A stretch of DNA of 64,000 nt from CAYMUC01 sp964471865 (GCA_964471865.1 CAYYHU010000006.1:19569-83568); one strand, 5' to 3'; shown: positions 24,141 to 32,718, counted from the stretch's first letter. Made by a program: numbers and translations. The notes: generated by a model from the letters alone, not told the origin.

Positions 24141-25673
24141 ATGAGATCTGACGACGTCGCGAGCGGCCCTCGACGACGAGCGCGCCGCAGGATGGCCGCA
24201 GCCGTCGGATTCGTGCTGGTGGGGGTGGCGTCAGTAGTCGTGTCCTCCCCAGGTGGTGTCACCGCCCAGGCCCCTCCTCGCCCCGAGCCGTCAGTGTCGG
24301 CACCGGGCCCAGCCTTGGCCGGGGTGGTCGTGGGAGCTCGGGCGCGTCGCGTACCCCTTGCGACGCCACAGAGCCGCCTTTGGGTGCCTCTCATGACGAC
24401 GACGACATCGGCCCCGTCGTCCCCGCTGAGCATCGGATCCGATGCCGATGTGGATCTGGTCTCGATCTCCGATATCGGGGTTCTCGATGCCTCCACCGCT
24501 GAACTCGCCCATGGCGTTGCGCGCCGGGCCGGTGGGGCATCGGCCGCGGTCGGATACTTGGGGGTCGGCCTCACCCTTCATCGTCGAGGAACTCAGCGTC
24601 TCGATGACATCGCCCCGGGATGGGCGGTTCCCGTTGCGGTATCGGTTCTCGACCCGGATGTGGCCACTCCGGTGTTGGGCACTCGGGTCGGGGGAACCAT
24701 CGCTTGGGGTGCGGTGGTGATGTCGAGCACCGCAGCCGACCTCCGGGGTGCCCAGGCCGGGGATGTCGTGGGCTTCAGGGCTGTCGATGGCTCAACGGTG
24801 GAGTTCATCATCGGAGCGGTACTTCCTGACGAGGTCGTCGGTGGCGCCGAGGTCATCATCTCGGTCGAGGCGGCATCCCGGCTCGGGCCTGTGCGAATCA
24901 CTCGCGTGCTCGTGTGGGGTGCCCGGTCGCGCGCCGCTCTCGAGGAGGCCATCGACAAGGCCGGACTGTCCACCCGCCGGGAGACCCGGGTGCGCCGGAG
25001 TTGGGATCCCCCTGATCCGGACTCGACACTGGGTCTTCTCGAGACCAAGGTGCGTCTGGGGGAGTTTCGCTACCAGATCCGAGACGACGGTCGAGTGCAA
25101 CTCGATCCGGGCTGGATCGCGTCGAATATCACCGATGGTGGCGAGCGGCGCACCTATTCCGGTGTGGGCATCCGTACGGCCTGTCACGTCGTGGTCGCCG
25201 CTGATCTCGAACGGGCGCTCGCCGAGATCGCAGCCCAAGGACTCGCCGGGGCGATTGATCTGGCGAACACGAACCGCTACGGGGGTTGTTACTACCCCCG
25301 CTTCAACCGGATCGCCGGATCGCTCGGAGTGCTGTCGCGTCACAGTTGGGGGATGGCCCTCGACGTCAACACCGTGACGAACGCGCAAGGTGTCGTTCCA
25401 CAACTGGATTGCCGAGTCGTCGTGATCATGCGTCGACACGGTTTTGCATGGGGCGGAAACTTCACCCGTCCCGACGGGATGCATTTCGAATGGGTGGGAG
25501 AGCCTCGCGACGGACTCGATTACCCCTCTCGGTACTGCCCGAATCCGACGGAGCCCTCCGGTGATGACACCGTGGTCGATACCGGTGCGAGTTCGCTGTC
25601 GCTCGATCCTGGCGAGTCTTCTCGCCGATTTCTGGTGGAGGAGTCCCTCACGGGCTTCGGCGGCGCTCGGTAG
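24141..25673 (+). CDS. Secreted M15-family (VanY-like) peptidase
   Basis: 510 residues. An N-terminal signal/anchor sequence (RRRMAAAVGFVLVGVASVVV) leads to a long region of unclear fold (about 60-290). The C-terminal domain has the M15 metal motifs: SRHSWGMALDVN (His and Asp zinc ligands, SxHxxGxAxD) and GMHFEWVG (third ligand). LANTNRYGGCYYPRFNR just upstream also fits D-Ala-D-Ala carboxypeptidase-like enzymes. It probably trims peptidoglycan peptides outside the membrane. Its TAG stop forms part of the lpdA -10 box. Confidence 0.87.
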   Translation: MRSDDVASGPRRRARRRMAAAVGFVLVGVASVVVSSPGGVTAQAPPRPEPSVSAPGPALAGVVVGARARRVPLATPQSRLWVPLMTTTTSAPSSPLSIGSDADVDLVSISDIGVLDASTAELAHGVARRAGGASAAVGYLGVGLTLHRRGTQRLDDIAPGWAVPVAVSVLDPDVATPVLGTRVGGTIAWGAVVMSSTAADLRGAQAGDVVGFRAVDGSTVEFIIGAVLPDEVVGGAEVIISVEAASRLGPVRITRVLVWGARSRAALEEAIDKAGLSTRRETRVRRSWDPPDPDSTLGLLETKVRLGEFRYQIRDDGRVQLDPGWIASNITDGGERRTYSGVGIRTACHVVVAADLERALAEIAAQGLAGAIDLANTNRYGGCYYPRFNRIAGSLGVLSRHSWGMALDVNTVTNAQGVVPQLDCRVVVIMRRHGFAWGGNFTRPDGMHFEWVGEPRDGLDYPSRYCPNPTEPSGDDTVVDTGASSLSLDPGESSRRFLVEESLTGFGGAR

Positions 25674-25676
25674 CCT
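25671..25676 (+). promoter_or_regulatory. -10 box of lpdA formed on the upstream stop codon
   Basis: TAGCCT ends six bases before the GTG at 25683. Its first three bases are the TAG stop of the M15 gene. Confidence 0.6.
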
Positions 25677-25682
25677 GGGGGC

Positions 25683-27041
25683 GTGTCGCTCCACTTCGTG
25701 ATCATCGGCGGAGGCCCCGCTGGCCATACCGCGGCGACTCATGCCGCTCGTCTCGGTGCCACTGTGACCGTGATCGAACGAGAGGTGTTCGGTGGTGCAG
25801 CCCACCTTCTGGACTGCATTCCATCCAAGACCATGATCGCCACCGGTGGTGCCATGACCTTCAGCCGACGTCTCGCCGGCATGGGGTTGGAGCAACATGA
25901 GGCCGAGATCGACGTGGAGGCTCTCAACAAGCGAATCACCGGCATTCGCGACCATCTCCAGGGATCCACGGTCCAATTGTTGCGAAGCCAGGGTGTTCGC
26001 TTGATCGAAGGGACCGCTCGAATGCTCGACGCTCATCGCGTCGAGGTCCGCTCGACTGCGGGGATCGAGGTTCTCCATGCTGATGCGGTTCTGGTCGCGA
26101 CGGGTTCGAGGCCTCGGATTCCCGACTGGTGCCAACCCGACGGTGAACGGATCCTGACGACGCGTGACTGCTATCCGCCTCGGGTGTTTCCCAGCAGTGT
26201 CTGCGTCGTGGGGTCGGGCGTCACCGGGGTCGAGTTCGTCCACATGTTTTCGTCCTTTGGCGCTCGGGTGACGCTCGTGGTGAGCCGTCAACAGGTGTTG
26301 CCAGGCAAGGATCCCGAGGTTGCGGCGGTCCTCGAGGAGGACTTCTTGGCTCGGGGTGTGCGACTGCTCAAAGGCGCTCGAGCGATGAGTATCGAACGTG
26401 AGGGTGATGAGGTCGAGGTCCGCTGCGATGACGGCCGCGTGGTGCGCGCCAGCCATGCGGTGCTCGCGATCGGCTCGGTTCCCAACAGCGACGATCTCGG
26501 GTTGGAGGCCGCAGGGGTGCACCTCGACGGCGGGTACGTCAGCATCAACCACCACTGCCAGAGCAACATCGCCCACATCTATGCAGCCGGCGACGTGAGT
26601 GGGAAATTGCCTCTGTCCTCGGTGGCCTCGATGCAAGGTCGCAAAGTGGCCGAACACGTGATGGGTCTTCACACCCGTGAACATCGTCATCTCGACTATG
26701 ACAAAGCGGCCTCGGCGATCTTCACCGAACCCGAGATCGCCGATGTGGGTCTGGCTGAGGCCGAGGCGTTTGCCGAAGGTCGAAAGATTCGCGTCACCAA
26801 GGTCCCCTTCTCGGCTACCGCCAAGGCCCTCATCAACGCGGATTCCCGCGGTTTCGTCAAGATCATCTCCGATCCCGCCACCGGGGTCGTGCTCGGAGGT
26901 TCGATCGTGGGTCGCCATGCGGCCGAATTGATCAGCGTGATCGCGTTGGCGGTCACTGCGAACCTGCGTGTCAACGACATCGTCGAAAGTCTGCTCGTGC
27001 ATCCGGCGCTGTCCGAAGCCCTCGCGGAGGCCGCTGAATGA
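25683..27041 (+). CDS. lpdA: LpdA-type NAD(P)H quinone/disulfide reductase lacking one active-site Cys
   Basis: 452 residues of the two-dinucleotide-fold flavoprotein family: FAD loop IIGGGPAGHTAA, NAD(P) loop VVGSGVTGVEF (about 178), FAD motif HIYAAGDVSGK (about 298) and the C-terminal dimer domain with HPALSE. In disulfide reductases the first loop is GGTCLNxGCIPSK; here it is GGAAHLLDCIPSK, so the first Cys of the pair is Ala and no redox disulfide can form. The same change is recalled in M. tuberculosis LpdA (Rv3303c), a quinone reductase. The His-Pro-x-Leu-Ser-Glu end is nevertheless kept. An RDD protein gene overlaps its stop by four bases. Confidence 0.87.
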   Translation: MSLHFVIIGGGPAGHTAATHAARLGATVTVIEREVFGGAAHLLDCIPSKTMIATGGAMTFSRRLAGMGLEQHEAEIDVEALNKRITGIRDHLQGSTVQLLRSQGVRLIEGTARMLDAHRVEVRSTAGIEVLHADAVLVATGSRPRIPDWCQPDGERILTTRDCYPPRVFPSSVCVVGSGVTGVEFVHMFSSFGARVTLVVSRQQVLPGKDPEVAAVLEEDFLARGVRLLKGARAMSIEREGDEVEVRCDDGRVVRASHAVLAIGSVPNSDDLGLEAAGVHLDGGYVSINHHCQSNIAHIYAAGDVSGKLPLSSVASMQGRKVAEHVMGLHTREHRHLDYDKAASAIFTEPEIADVGLAEAEAFAEGRKIRVTKVPFSATAKALINADSRGFVKIISDPATGVVLGGSIVGRHAAELISVIALAVTANLRVNDIVESLLVHPALSEALAEAAE

Positions 27042-27535
27042 ACTCCATGAACCCTGATCCTCTCGACTTCTTCACCGAGCCGACGCCAGCTCCGATGGGT
27101 AAGCGCGTTGCCGCATTCCTGATCGATCAGATTCTGATCTTTTCGGTGTTGTTGGGGGTGACGTTCGCGCTCGGCTTGGACTTCGGGTCAGGGAACGATG
27201 AGAACGCCAACGTGTTGCTGGCAGTGAATCTGTTCGGAGTCATTCTCGGGGTGGGCTATCACACCGTGGCGGTTGCTCAGTACCGGCGAACGGTGGGCAA
27301 GCGGCTCATGGGTCTCGAAGTGCTCACCTTTCCCGCTGGGCTCGCCGTCACGTGGTCCTATTCGGCGCTACGGGCACTGGTTCCAGCAGCAGCGATGTTG
27401 ATCCCCGTGGTGGGCAGTGCCGCCGGTCTGGCGGTCTATCTGTGGGCGTTCTTGGACCGTCCGGTGCGTCGCGGTCTCCACGACAAGCTGGCGGGAACGC
27501 TCGTCACGGTGCGCCCGGTCACCTCCGAGCCCTGA
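27038..27535 (+). CDS. RDD-family membrane protein
   Basis: 165 residues. PMGKRVAAFLIDQILIF carries the Arg and Asp of the RDD motif. Three or four membrane segments follow, with the conserved TVGKRLMGLEVL between segments two and three and a terminal RRGLHDKLAGTLVV-like block. Family function is poorly known; some members are Na+/H+ antiporters and many accompany other membrane or secretion genes. It overlaps lpdA by four bases (ATGA) and should be translationally coupled to it. Confidence 0.87.
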   Translation: MNSMNPDPLDFFTEPTPAPMGKRVAAFLIDQILIFSVLLGVTFALGLDFGSGNDENANVLLAVNLFGVILGVGYHTVAVAQYRRTVGKRLMGLEVLTFPAGLAVTWSYSALRALVPAAAMLIPVVGSAAGLAVYLWAFLDRPVRRGLHDKLAGTLVTVRPVTSEP

Positions 27536-27790
27536 CCCTTGCGGCATCTCGACGGGACCCCGGCTTCGACGCCAAGGCCACGAGTCCAACGCCAACGAGC
27601 CCGATGCGAACGAGTCCCATCCGAACGATCCTGGGTCCGACACCGCCCTAACAATGCCGGCACTCGCCGCGCGTCGAACTTCAGATCGCGTCCTGACCCG
27701 CGGCGACACCGCAGGCCGCGTCGCAGCGAGGATCGCAGCGACCCGCTGGCCATCTCGATCACCGCCGCAGCGGTGGAGATCAGTCGATGA
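27536..27790. other. Convergent gap with degenerate 15-bp tandem repeat
   Basis: 255 bases with no supportable gene between the RDD gene and the carboxylase gene, which face each other. The only structure seen is a short run of 15-bp units. The word CGAG (CGAT in the last) recurs at 27581, 27596, 27611 and 27626 in near-copies of CGAACGAGTCCCATC. No clear terminator hairpin was recognised. Confidence 0.5.
27575..27632. repeat. Four imperfect 15-bp tandem units
   Basis: The period is exact (15 bases) across four units, with about 60-80% identity between neighbours. A 15-base period would encode pentapeptides, so this could be a decayed linker-coding piece. Confidence 0.5.
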
Positions 27791-29554
27791 TCAGGAGATC
27801 ACGACGACCACGTCGCCCGAGCCGACGGTGTCGCCAGGGGTCACTTTGATCTCGCTGACCGTTCCGGCCTTGTCAGCGGTGATCTGGTTTTCCATCTTCA
27901 TCGCTTCCAAGACCACGACGGCTTGACCGGCTTCGACCGTATCGCCCACGGCCACGAGGACTTTCACGATGGTTCCCTGCATGGGAACGGCAACCTCACC
28001 CGAACCGCCACCCGCAGCCGAGGCGCCACCCTGGGCCCGAGCCGGCTTCTTGGCCGTCGCCTTGGCGCCGGCCAAGGCGATCGCCGGGGTCTCAGGGACC
28101 CACATGGACACGTCGAAGCGCTTACCGTTGACCTCCACCGTCGTACGGCGTTGCACGAGGGGTTCGGAGTCGTTGGACCCAGGTGCCACCGCCGGGCGGG
28201 CATCGGAGAGATCGAGACGTTCCTCGACCCACTTGGTCGAGTGAGTGACCGCCGCGAAGTCGGGATGACGCAGGATCGCGAGATCTGCTGGCACGGTCGT
28301 GGCCACGCCCTCTACCACCAGTTCCTCGAGGGCCCGCACCGTACGAGCGATCGCGGTATCGCGATCTTTGCCCCAGACGATCAACTTGCCCACGAGGTTG
28401 TCGTAGTACTGGCTGACTTCGTCACCGGACTCGTACCCCGAATCGAAGCGAACTCCGAACCCGTCGGGGGCAACGAGCTTGGTGATCCGACCCGGCGAGG
28501 GGAGGAACTTGCCGTCGGTGGGATCCTCGGCGTTGATACGCACCTCGATGCCATGACCGACTCGGCGAGCGGCGATCTCTTCCTGCGTCATCGGGAGGGG
28601 TTCGCCCGATGCCACGCGGATCTGCCACTCGACGAGGTCGATTCCCGTGATCACCTCGGTCACCGGATGCTCGACCTGGAGACGAGTGTTCATCTCGAGG
28701 AAGAAGAAGTCCCCGTCCTGATAGATGAACTCGACGGTTCCGGCGTTGTAGTAGCCCACAGCCTTGGCCGCTTTGACCGCCGCCGCGCCCATGGCCTCCT
28801 CGACGCCCTCGGGCAGTCCCGGAGCGGGAGCCTCCTCGATGAGCTTTTGGTGGCGACGCTGAGCCGAGCAGTCACGAGTCGACACCCAGACGACGTCGCC
28901 CTGGTGGTCACCCACGATCTGGACCTCGACATGGCGAGGCCAGGTCAGATAGCGCTCCACGTAGATCTCGTCACGACCGAAGAACGCCTTGGCCTCGCGC
29001 TGAGCCGACTCCATGGCTTCGGTGACCTCAGCGGCGGAATGAACCACCTTCATGCCGCGACCGCCACCGCCGAAGGCGGCCTTGATCGCGATCGGCCAGC
29101 CGTGATCGTTGCCGAAGGCCGTGATCTCCTCGGCGCTCGTCACGAATTCGGTGGTCCCAGGAACGATGGGCGCTCCACCGCGCAACGCGGCCTTTCGGGA
29201 GGAGACCTTGTCTCCCATCTCGACGATGGCATCAGCGGGCGGACCGATGAAGGTCACGCCGAGTTCGGTGATCGCCCGAGCGAAATCGGCGTTCTCGGAA
29301 AAGAACCCGTAGCCCGGGTGGACTCCATCGGCGCCGCTCTTGCGAATGGCGTCCAGGATCGCCTCGGTGTTGAGATAACTCTCGGCTGCGGTCTGGCCGC
29401 CGAGAGCGTAAGCCTCGTCTGCAAGACGCACGTGAAGGGCATCTCGGTCGAGTTCGGAGTACACCGCAACGGTCGAGATTCCCATTTCTCGGGCCGCGCG
29501 GATGACCCGAACGGCGATCTCTCCGCGGTTGGCGATCAGGATCTTGGTGAGCAC
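27791..29554 (-). CDS. accA: Acyl-CoA carboxylase alpha subunit (biotin carboxylase + biotin carrier)
   Basis: 587 residues. The biotin carboxylase starts LTKILIANRGEIAVRVIRAA. It continues with an ATP-grasp domain (AFGGGGRGMKVV, about 160-170; FLEMNTRLQVEHPVTE, about 285) and a C-terminal carboxylase domain. After a linker, the biotin-carrier domain contains VLEAMKMENQI, with the biotinylated Lys. Such fused subunits charge biotin with CO2 for acetyl- or propionyl-CoA carboxylation together with a separate beta subunit, not present here. The GTG at 29554 is chosen because the protein then starts VLTKILIANRGE and a -10-like box lies seven bases upstream. It is divergent from biotin ligase, with 18 bases between the start codons. 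Confidence 0.95.
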   Translation of the reverse strand: MLTKILIANRGEIAVRVIRAAREMGISTVAVYSELDRDALHVRLADEAYALGGQTAAESYLNTEAILDAIRKSGADGVHPGYGFFSENADFARAITELGVTFIGPPADAIVEMGDKVSSRKAALRGGAPIVPGTTEFVTSAEEITAFGNDHGWPIAIKAAFGGGGRGMKVVHSAAEVTEAMESAQREAKAFFGRDEIYVERYLTWPRHVEVQIVGDHQGDVVWVSTRDCSAQRRHQKLIEEAPAPGLPEGVEEAMGAAAVKAAKAVGYYNAGTVEFIYQDGDFFFLEMNTRLQVEHPVTEVITGIDLVEWQIRVASGEPLPMTQEEIAARRVGHGIEVRINAEDPTDGKFLPSPGRITKLVAPDGFGVRFDSGYESGDEVSQYYDNLVGKLIVWGKDRDTAIARTVRALEELVVEGVATTVPADLAILRHPDFAAVTHSTKWVEERLDLSDARPAVAPGSNDSEPLVQRRTTVEVNGKRFDVSMWVPETPAIALAGAKATAKKPARAQGGASAAGGGSGEVAVPMQGTIVKVLVAVGDTVEAGQAVVVLEAMKMENQITADKAGTVSEIKVTPGDTVGSGDVVVVIS

Positions 29555-29560
29555 GAATGG

Positions 29561-29567
29561 CAATCTT
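29561..29567. promoter_or_regulatory. Overlapping opposite -10 boxes of accA and birA
   Basis: On the plus strand CAATCT (29561-29566) ends six bases before the birA GTG at 29573. On the minus strand AAGATT (29567 to 29562) ends seven bases before the carboxylase GTG at 29554. Five base pairs are shared. Both keep the A at position 2 and T at position 6 of the -10 pattern. Confidence 0.5.
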
Positions 29568-29572
29568 GGTGC

Positions 29573-30346
29573 GTGGAACCCACCGGTGTCACCTTCGGCG
29601 ATGGTTCGGACCCCAGAAACGGGTCCGAGACGACGCTTCAGCGGGGTCGTTTTCGGGTTCGAATCGTGGAATCGACCGGAAGCACGAACACCGATCTCGC
29701 CCAGGCCGCAGCGGACGGGGAGCCGGGGGGAGCCGTCCTGATCGCTCGGCATCAGACTGCGGGTCGGGGACGGTTGGACCGTCGGTGGGACGCTCCACCA
29801 GGAGCGAATCTGCTGATGTCGGTGCTCTGGCGGCCGGCGCCTGAGCCGGCGCACCGGGCGACCCAACTCGTCGGATTGGCGGTGTGTCGCGTGGCGCGAC
29901 GCCACGGTGTGGATGCGGCGATGAAGTGGCCCAACGATGTCGTGGTCGCGGAGTCCAAGTTGGCCGGGGTCCTCGCCCAAGCGGTTCCCGATGGTGTCGT
30001 GGTGGGGGTGGGGGTCAACGTGACCTGGGCACCCCCCGGGGCGGCGTTACTGGGTGTGGAACTCGATCCGGTCGCGGTCGGACTCGAGGTTCTCGACGAG
30101 CTCGCGGCCGCGATCGATGCGCCCGACGAGGTGTCCACGGCTGCGTATCGGGCGGCTTTGTCGACGTTGCAGCGCCGAGTTCGAGTCGAGCTGCCCGGTG
30201 GCACGACTCTGGATGGTCGAGCAATCGAGGTCGAGAGCGACGGCCATCTCGTGGTCCTGGACGCGTGCGGGATCTCACATCGCGTGGATGCAGGCGACGT
30301 GATCCATCTGCGTCCGAGTTCCCCCGAGGTCGAGAGCGACTCCTGA
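29573..30346 (+). CDS. birA: Biotin--[acetyl-CoA-carboxylase] ligase
   Basis: 257 residues, a monofunctional (no DNA-binding domain) biotin ligase. VESTGSTNTDLAQAAADGEP starts the catalytic domain, HQTAGRGRLDRRWDAPPGANL is the biotinyl-AMP loop, and MKWPNDVVV with KLAGVLAQ binds biotin. A C-terminal SH3-like domain carries LPGGTTLDGRAIEV. It attaches biotin to the carrier lysine of carboxylases, including the subunit encoded divergently next door. The GTG at 29573 is supported by the box at 29561-29566. The enzyme lacks a repressor domain, so the shared promoter is not controlled by BirA binding as in E. coli. Confidence 0.93.
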   Translation: MEPTGVTFGDGSDPRNGSETTLQRGRFRVRIVESTGSTNTDLAQAAADGEPGGAVLIARHQTAGRGRLDRRWDAPPGANLLMSVLWRPAPEPAHRATQLVGLAVCRVARRHGVDAAMKWPNDVVVAESKLAGVLAQAVPDGVVVGVGVNVTWAPPGAALLGVELDPVAVGLEVLDELAAAIDAPDEVSTAAYRAALSTLQRRVRVELPGGTTLDGRAIEVESDGHLVVLDACGISHRVDAGDVIHLRPSSPEVESDS

Positions 30347-30454
30347 CACGCGCCACTGGCGGCACCGGGAGCTCGGGTGCCGACGAGCGCCCCTGGTGTC
30401 GATCGCGGCGGTCAAGGGCCGTGACGGTGCCAGGTCCCCAGATCCCCAGGCCAG

Positions 30455-30460
30455 TACGCT
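30455..30460 (+). promoter_or_regulatory. -10 box of the LCP gene
   Basis: TACGCT ends ten bases before the ATG at 30471, which supports this start over upstream in-frame codons. Confidence 0.5.
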
Positions 30461-30470
30461 TCGCCCCGCC

Positions 30471-31475
30471 ATGACATCGACGCTGACGAGTCTGCCCACG
30501 GTGAGGCGCCGGCGGCTGGTCAATGCCTGGAGCGTGGCGATGATCCTCGCCGTTGCGGGTCTGGTGGGTCTGACTCGGAGCGTGGACGCGACCGTCGAGG
30601 CGTCCGTGGTCATCGAGGAGGTCTCACCAGCCCTGTCCACGCCGGGACCCCGAGACGGCCTCACCATCGTGTTGGTCGGATCGGACAGTCGATCCGGTGT
30701 CGATCCGGATGCTCCCGATGCTGCGGCGCTCGGCACCACCGCCGAGGTCACCGGGCGTCGAAGTGACACCGTGATGCTGTTGCGACGCGATCCCGACGAG
30801 TCGACTCTGGCTGTGGTGTCGTTACCGCGAGACCTCTGGGTCGATATCCCCGGCTGGCGGACCGAACGCATCAACGCCGCGTACTCCCGGGGCCCCGAAT
30901 TCCTCGTCGCCACCGTCACCGAGACCCTCGGGATTCCCGTCCACCACTATGTCGAGGTGGATCTGGTGGGATTCCAGTCGGTGGTCGAGGCCCTCGACGG
31001 GGTCGAGATCTGTGTGGACACCCCTGTGCGTGACATCCGATCCGGGTTGTCGATCACCACCTCGGGCTGTCATCGCCTCGACGGAATCTCGGCGCTGGCC
31101 TATGTGCGCAGTCGCGCCTATGAACGCTTCGAGAACGGGTCCTGGACTCGTGACCCCACCGCCGATATCGGCCGGACCCAGCGTCAACGGATCGTCGTCG
31201 CGGCGCTCGTGGAGCGGGTCGGCGAGGTCATCGCCGGGAATCCCTTCGCGGCGTCCACCGTGGTGGACTCGCTGATGGCGGTGTTGGGAACCGATCCTGG
31301 ATTCGACCCCGTGGAGATCGCCGGGGCTCTCGGGCGAGGACTGACCCGTCCGATCGAGTCGATCGCGTTGCCGGTCCGTCCCGACACCGTCGAGGGCAAA
31401 TCGGTGCTGCGCCTCGCCGCCGGTGCCGATGAGGTGCTCGCCTGGTTGGGCGGTCAGGGGCCACGCCCGTTCTGA
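30471..31475 (+). CDS. LytR-CpsA-Psr (LCP) family glycopolymer phosphotransferase
   Basis: 334 residues: one N-terminal membrane anchor (VAMILAVAGLVGLTR, about 22-36), then the extracellular LCP domain. Conserved pieces are VLVGSDSRSG, RRSDTVMLLRRDPDE, VVSLPRDLWVDIPG and RINAAYSRG, containing the Arg and Asp residues that bind the polyprenyl pyrophosphate and metal. LCP enzymes transfer glycopolymers from undecaprenyl-PP carriers to peptidoglycan. It opens the envelope-glycan region and stands just before rmlA, consistent with attaching a rhamnose-containing polymer. Confidence 0.93.
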   Translation: MTSTLTSLPTVRRRRLVNAWSVAMILAVAGLVGLTRSVDATVEASVVIEEVSPALSTPGPRDGLTIVLVGSDSRSGVDPDAPDAAALGTTAEVTGRRSDTVMLLRRDPDESTLAVVSLPRDLWVDIPGWRTERINAAYSRGPEFLVATVTETLGIPVHHYVEVDLVGFQSVVEALDGVEICVDTPVRDIRSGLSITTSGCHRLDGISALAYVRSRAYERFENGSWTRDPTADIGRTQRQRIVVAALVERVGEVIAGNPFAASTVVDSLMAVLGTDPGFDPVEIAGALGRGLTRPIESIALPVRPDTVEGKSVLRLAAGADEVLAWLGGQGPRPF

Positions 31476-31533
31476 GTCCAAGCCCGGGTCGCGCCCGGGC
31501 GTGTGACGCTGCCTCGGAGTCCCCGGCGCGTGA

Positions 31534-31539
31534 CAGACT
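31534..31539 (+). promoter_or_regulatory. -10-like box of rmlA
   Basis: CAGACT ends seven bases before the GTG at 31547. It keeps A2 and T6 but not T1. Confidence 0.4.
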
Positions 31540-31546
31540 CAGCGCC

Positions 31547-32626
31547 GTGAAGGCTCTGATCCTTGCCGGTGGTGCCGGGACCCGTCTGCGTCCCATCACC
31601 CATACGAGCGCGAAACAACTCGTACCCGTGGCCAACAAACCCATTCTGTTCTATGGGCTCGAGGCGATGGTGGCGGCGGGAATCACCGAGATCGGGATCA
31701 TCGTGGGTGATACCCGCAACGAGGTCATGGCGGCGGTCGGAGATGGTTCTGACTTCGGAGCTCGAGTGACGTATCTGCCTCAGGACGAACCCTTGGGTCT
31801 TGCTCATTGCGTTCTCATCGCACGAGAGTTCCTCGCCGATGACGATTTCGTGATGTATCTCGGTGACAACTTGTTGGAACAGGACCTCGCAGCTTTCGTC
31901 GACGCGTTCGCGAGTTCTCGTGACGGGGCCGAACCCCCCAGCGCTCAGATTCTGCTCAAGTCGGTACCGGACCCACACCGCTTCGGAATCGCCACCTTGG
32001 ACGCGGCGGGAAACGTCGTGCGCCTCGTCGAAAAGCCCGCCGATCCGCCGAGCGATCTCGCTCTCGTGGGTGTCTATTTGTTCGACCCGTCGATCCATCA
32101 GGCCGTCGCCGCGATCGAACCCTCCGGGCGAGGAGAACTCGAGATCACCGATGCGATCCAGTGGTTGATCGACCGTGGACATCGGGTTCGATGCGAGACG
32201 TTGAGCGGATGGTGGATCGACACCGGAAAGCTGACCCCTCTGCTCGAGGCCAACCGGTTGTTGCTCGAGCGCCTCGAGACCTCCATCGAGGGTTCGGTGG
32301 ACGCCGATTCGAGTATCGATGGCCGGGTCGTGATCGCTGCGGGGGCCAGGGTCGTTCGGTCCCGGATCCGAGGTCCGGTGACCATCGGAGCCGGTGCTCA
32401 GGTGGTGGATTCTTTCATCGGTCCCTTCACCGCGATCGGAGCCGACTGTGACATCGTCAACAGCGAGGTGGAACACAGCGTGGTCATGGAGTCGAGCCGC
32501 ATCAGTGACATCCCGCGTCTCGAGGACTCGCTCATCGGACGCGAGGCCGTGGTGACCAGAACCCAGACCCGTCCGCGGGCGCTGCGACTCATGGTCGGCG
32601 ACCACTGTCAGATCGACGCCGAATGA
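31547..32626 (+). CDS. rmlA: Glucose-1-phosphate thymidylyltransferase, long form
   Basis: 359 residues. The nucleotidyltransferase core begins KALILAGGAGTRLRPIT and contains YLGDNLLEQD and VEKPADPPSD. A C-terminal beta-helix with hexapeptide-like repeats (about 245-340) makes it the long StrD/RffH-like form. It forms dTDP-glucose from dTTP and glucose-1-phosphate, the first step to dTDP-rhamnose. rmlC, rmlB and rmlD follow on the same strand. The GTG start is set by the alignment of the first strand and the upstream box. Confidence 0.93.
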   Translation: MKALILAGGAGTRLRPITHTSAKQLVPVANKPILFYGLEAMVAAGITEIGIIVGDTRNEVMAAVGDGSDFGARVTYLPQDEPLGLAHCVLIAREFLADDDFVMYLGDNLLEQDLAAFVDAFASSRDGAEPPSAQILLKSVPDPHRFGIATLDAAGNVVRLVEKPADPPSDLALVGVYLFDPSIHQAVAAIEPSGRGELEITDAIQWLIDRGHRVRCETLSGWWIDTGKLTPLLEANRLLLERLETSIEGSVDADSSIDGRVVIAAGARVVRSRIRGPVTIGAGAQVVDSFIGPFTAIGADCDIVNSEVEHSVVMESSRISDIPRLEDSLIGREAVVTRTQTRPRALRLMVGDHCQIDAE

Positions 32627-32708
32627 TGTCGTTGGTGTACGCGCCGATCACCGATCTGGCCCCTCGATACCTCGGCCTGTGCTGAGGAGAGCGACCCTCG
32701 ACCCACCC

Positions 32709-32714
32709 AAGGAG
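32709..32714 (+). promoter_or_regulatory. Shine-Dalgarno of rmlC
   Basis: AAGGAG lies four bases before the GTG at 32719, so rmlC is translated from a leader or a polycistronic transcript. Confidence 0.6.
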
Positions 32715-32718
32715 TGCC

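Noticed and set aside
24792..27002. Long minus-strand open frame (736 codons) opposite the M15 and lpdA genes
   Set aside because: High-GC antisense frame spanning two unrelated genes; His/Arg/Asp-rich translation with no family features.
27923..29572. Upstream part of the open frame that ends in birA
   Set aside because: It is antisense to the carboxylase gene. Biotin ligase similarity begins only at the GTG at 29573, where a -10 box is found.
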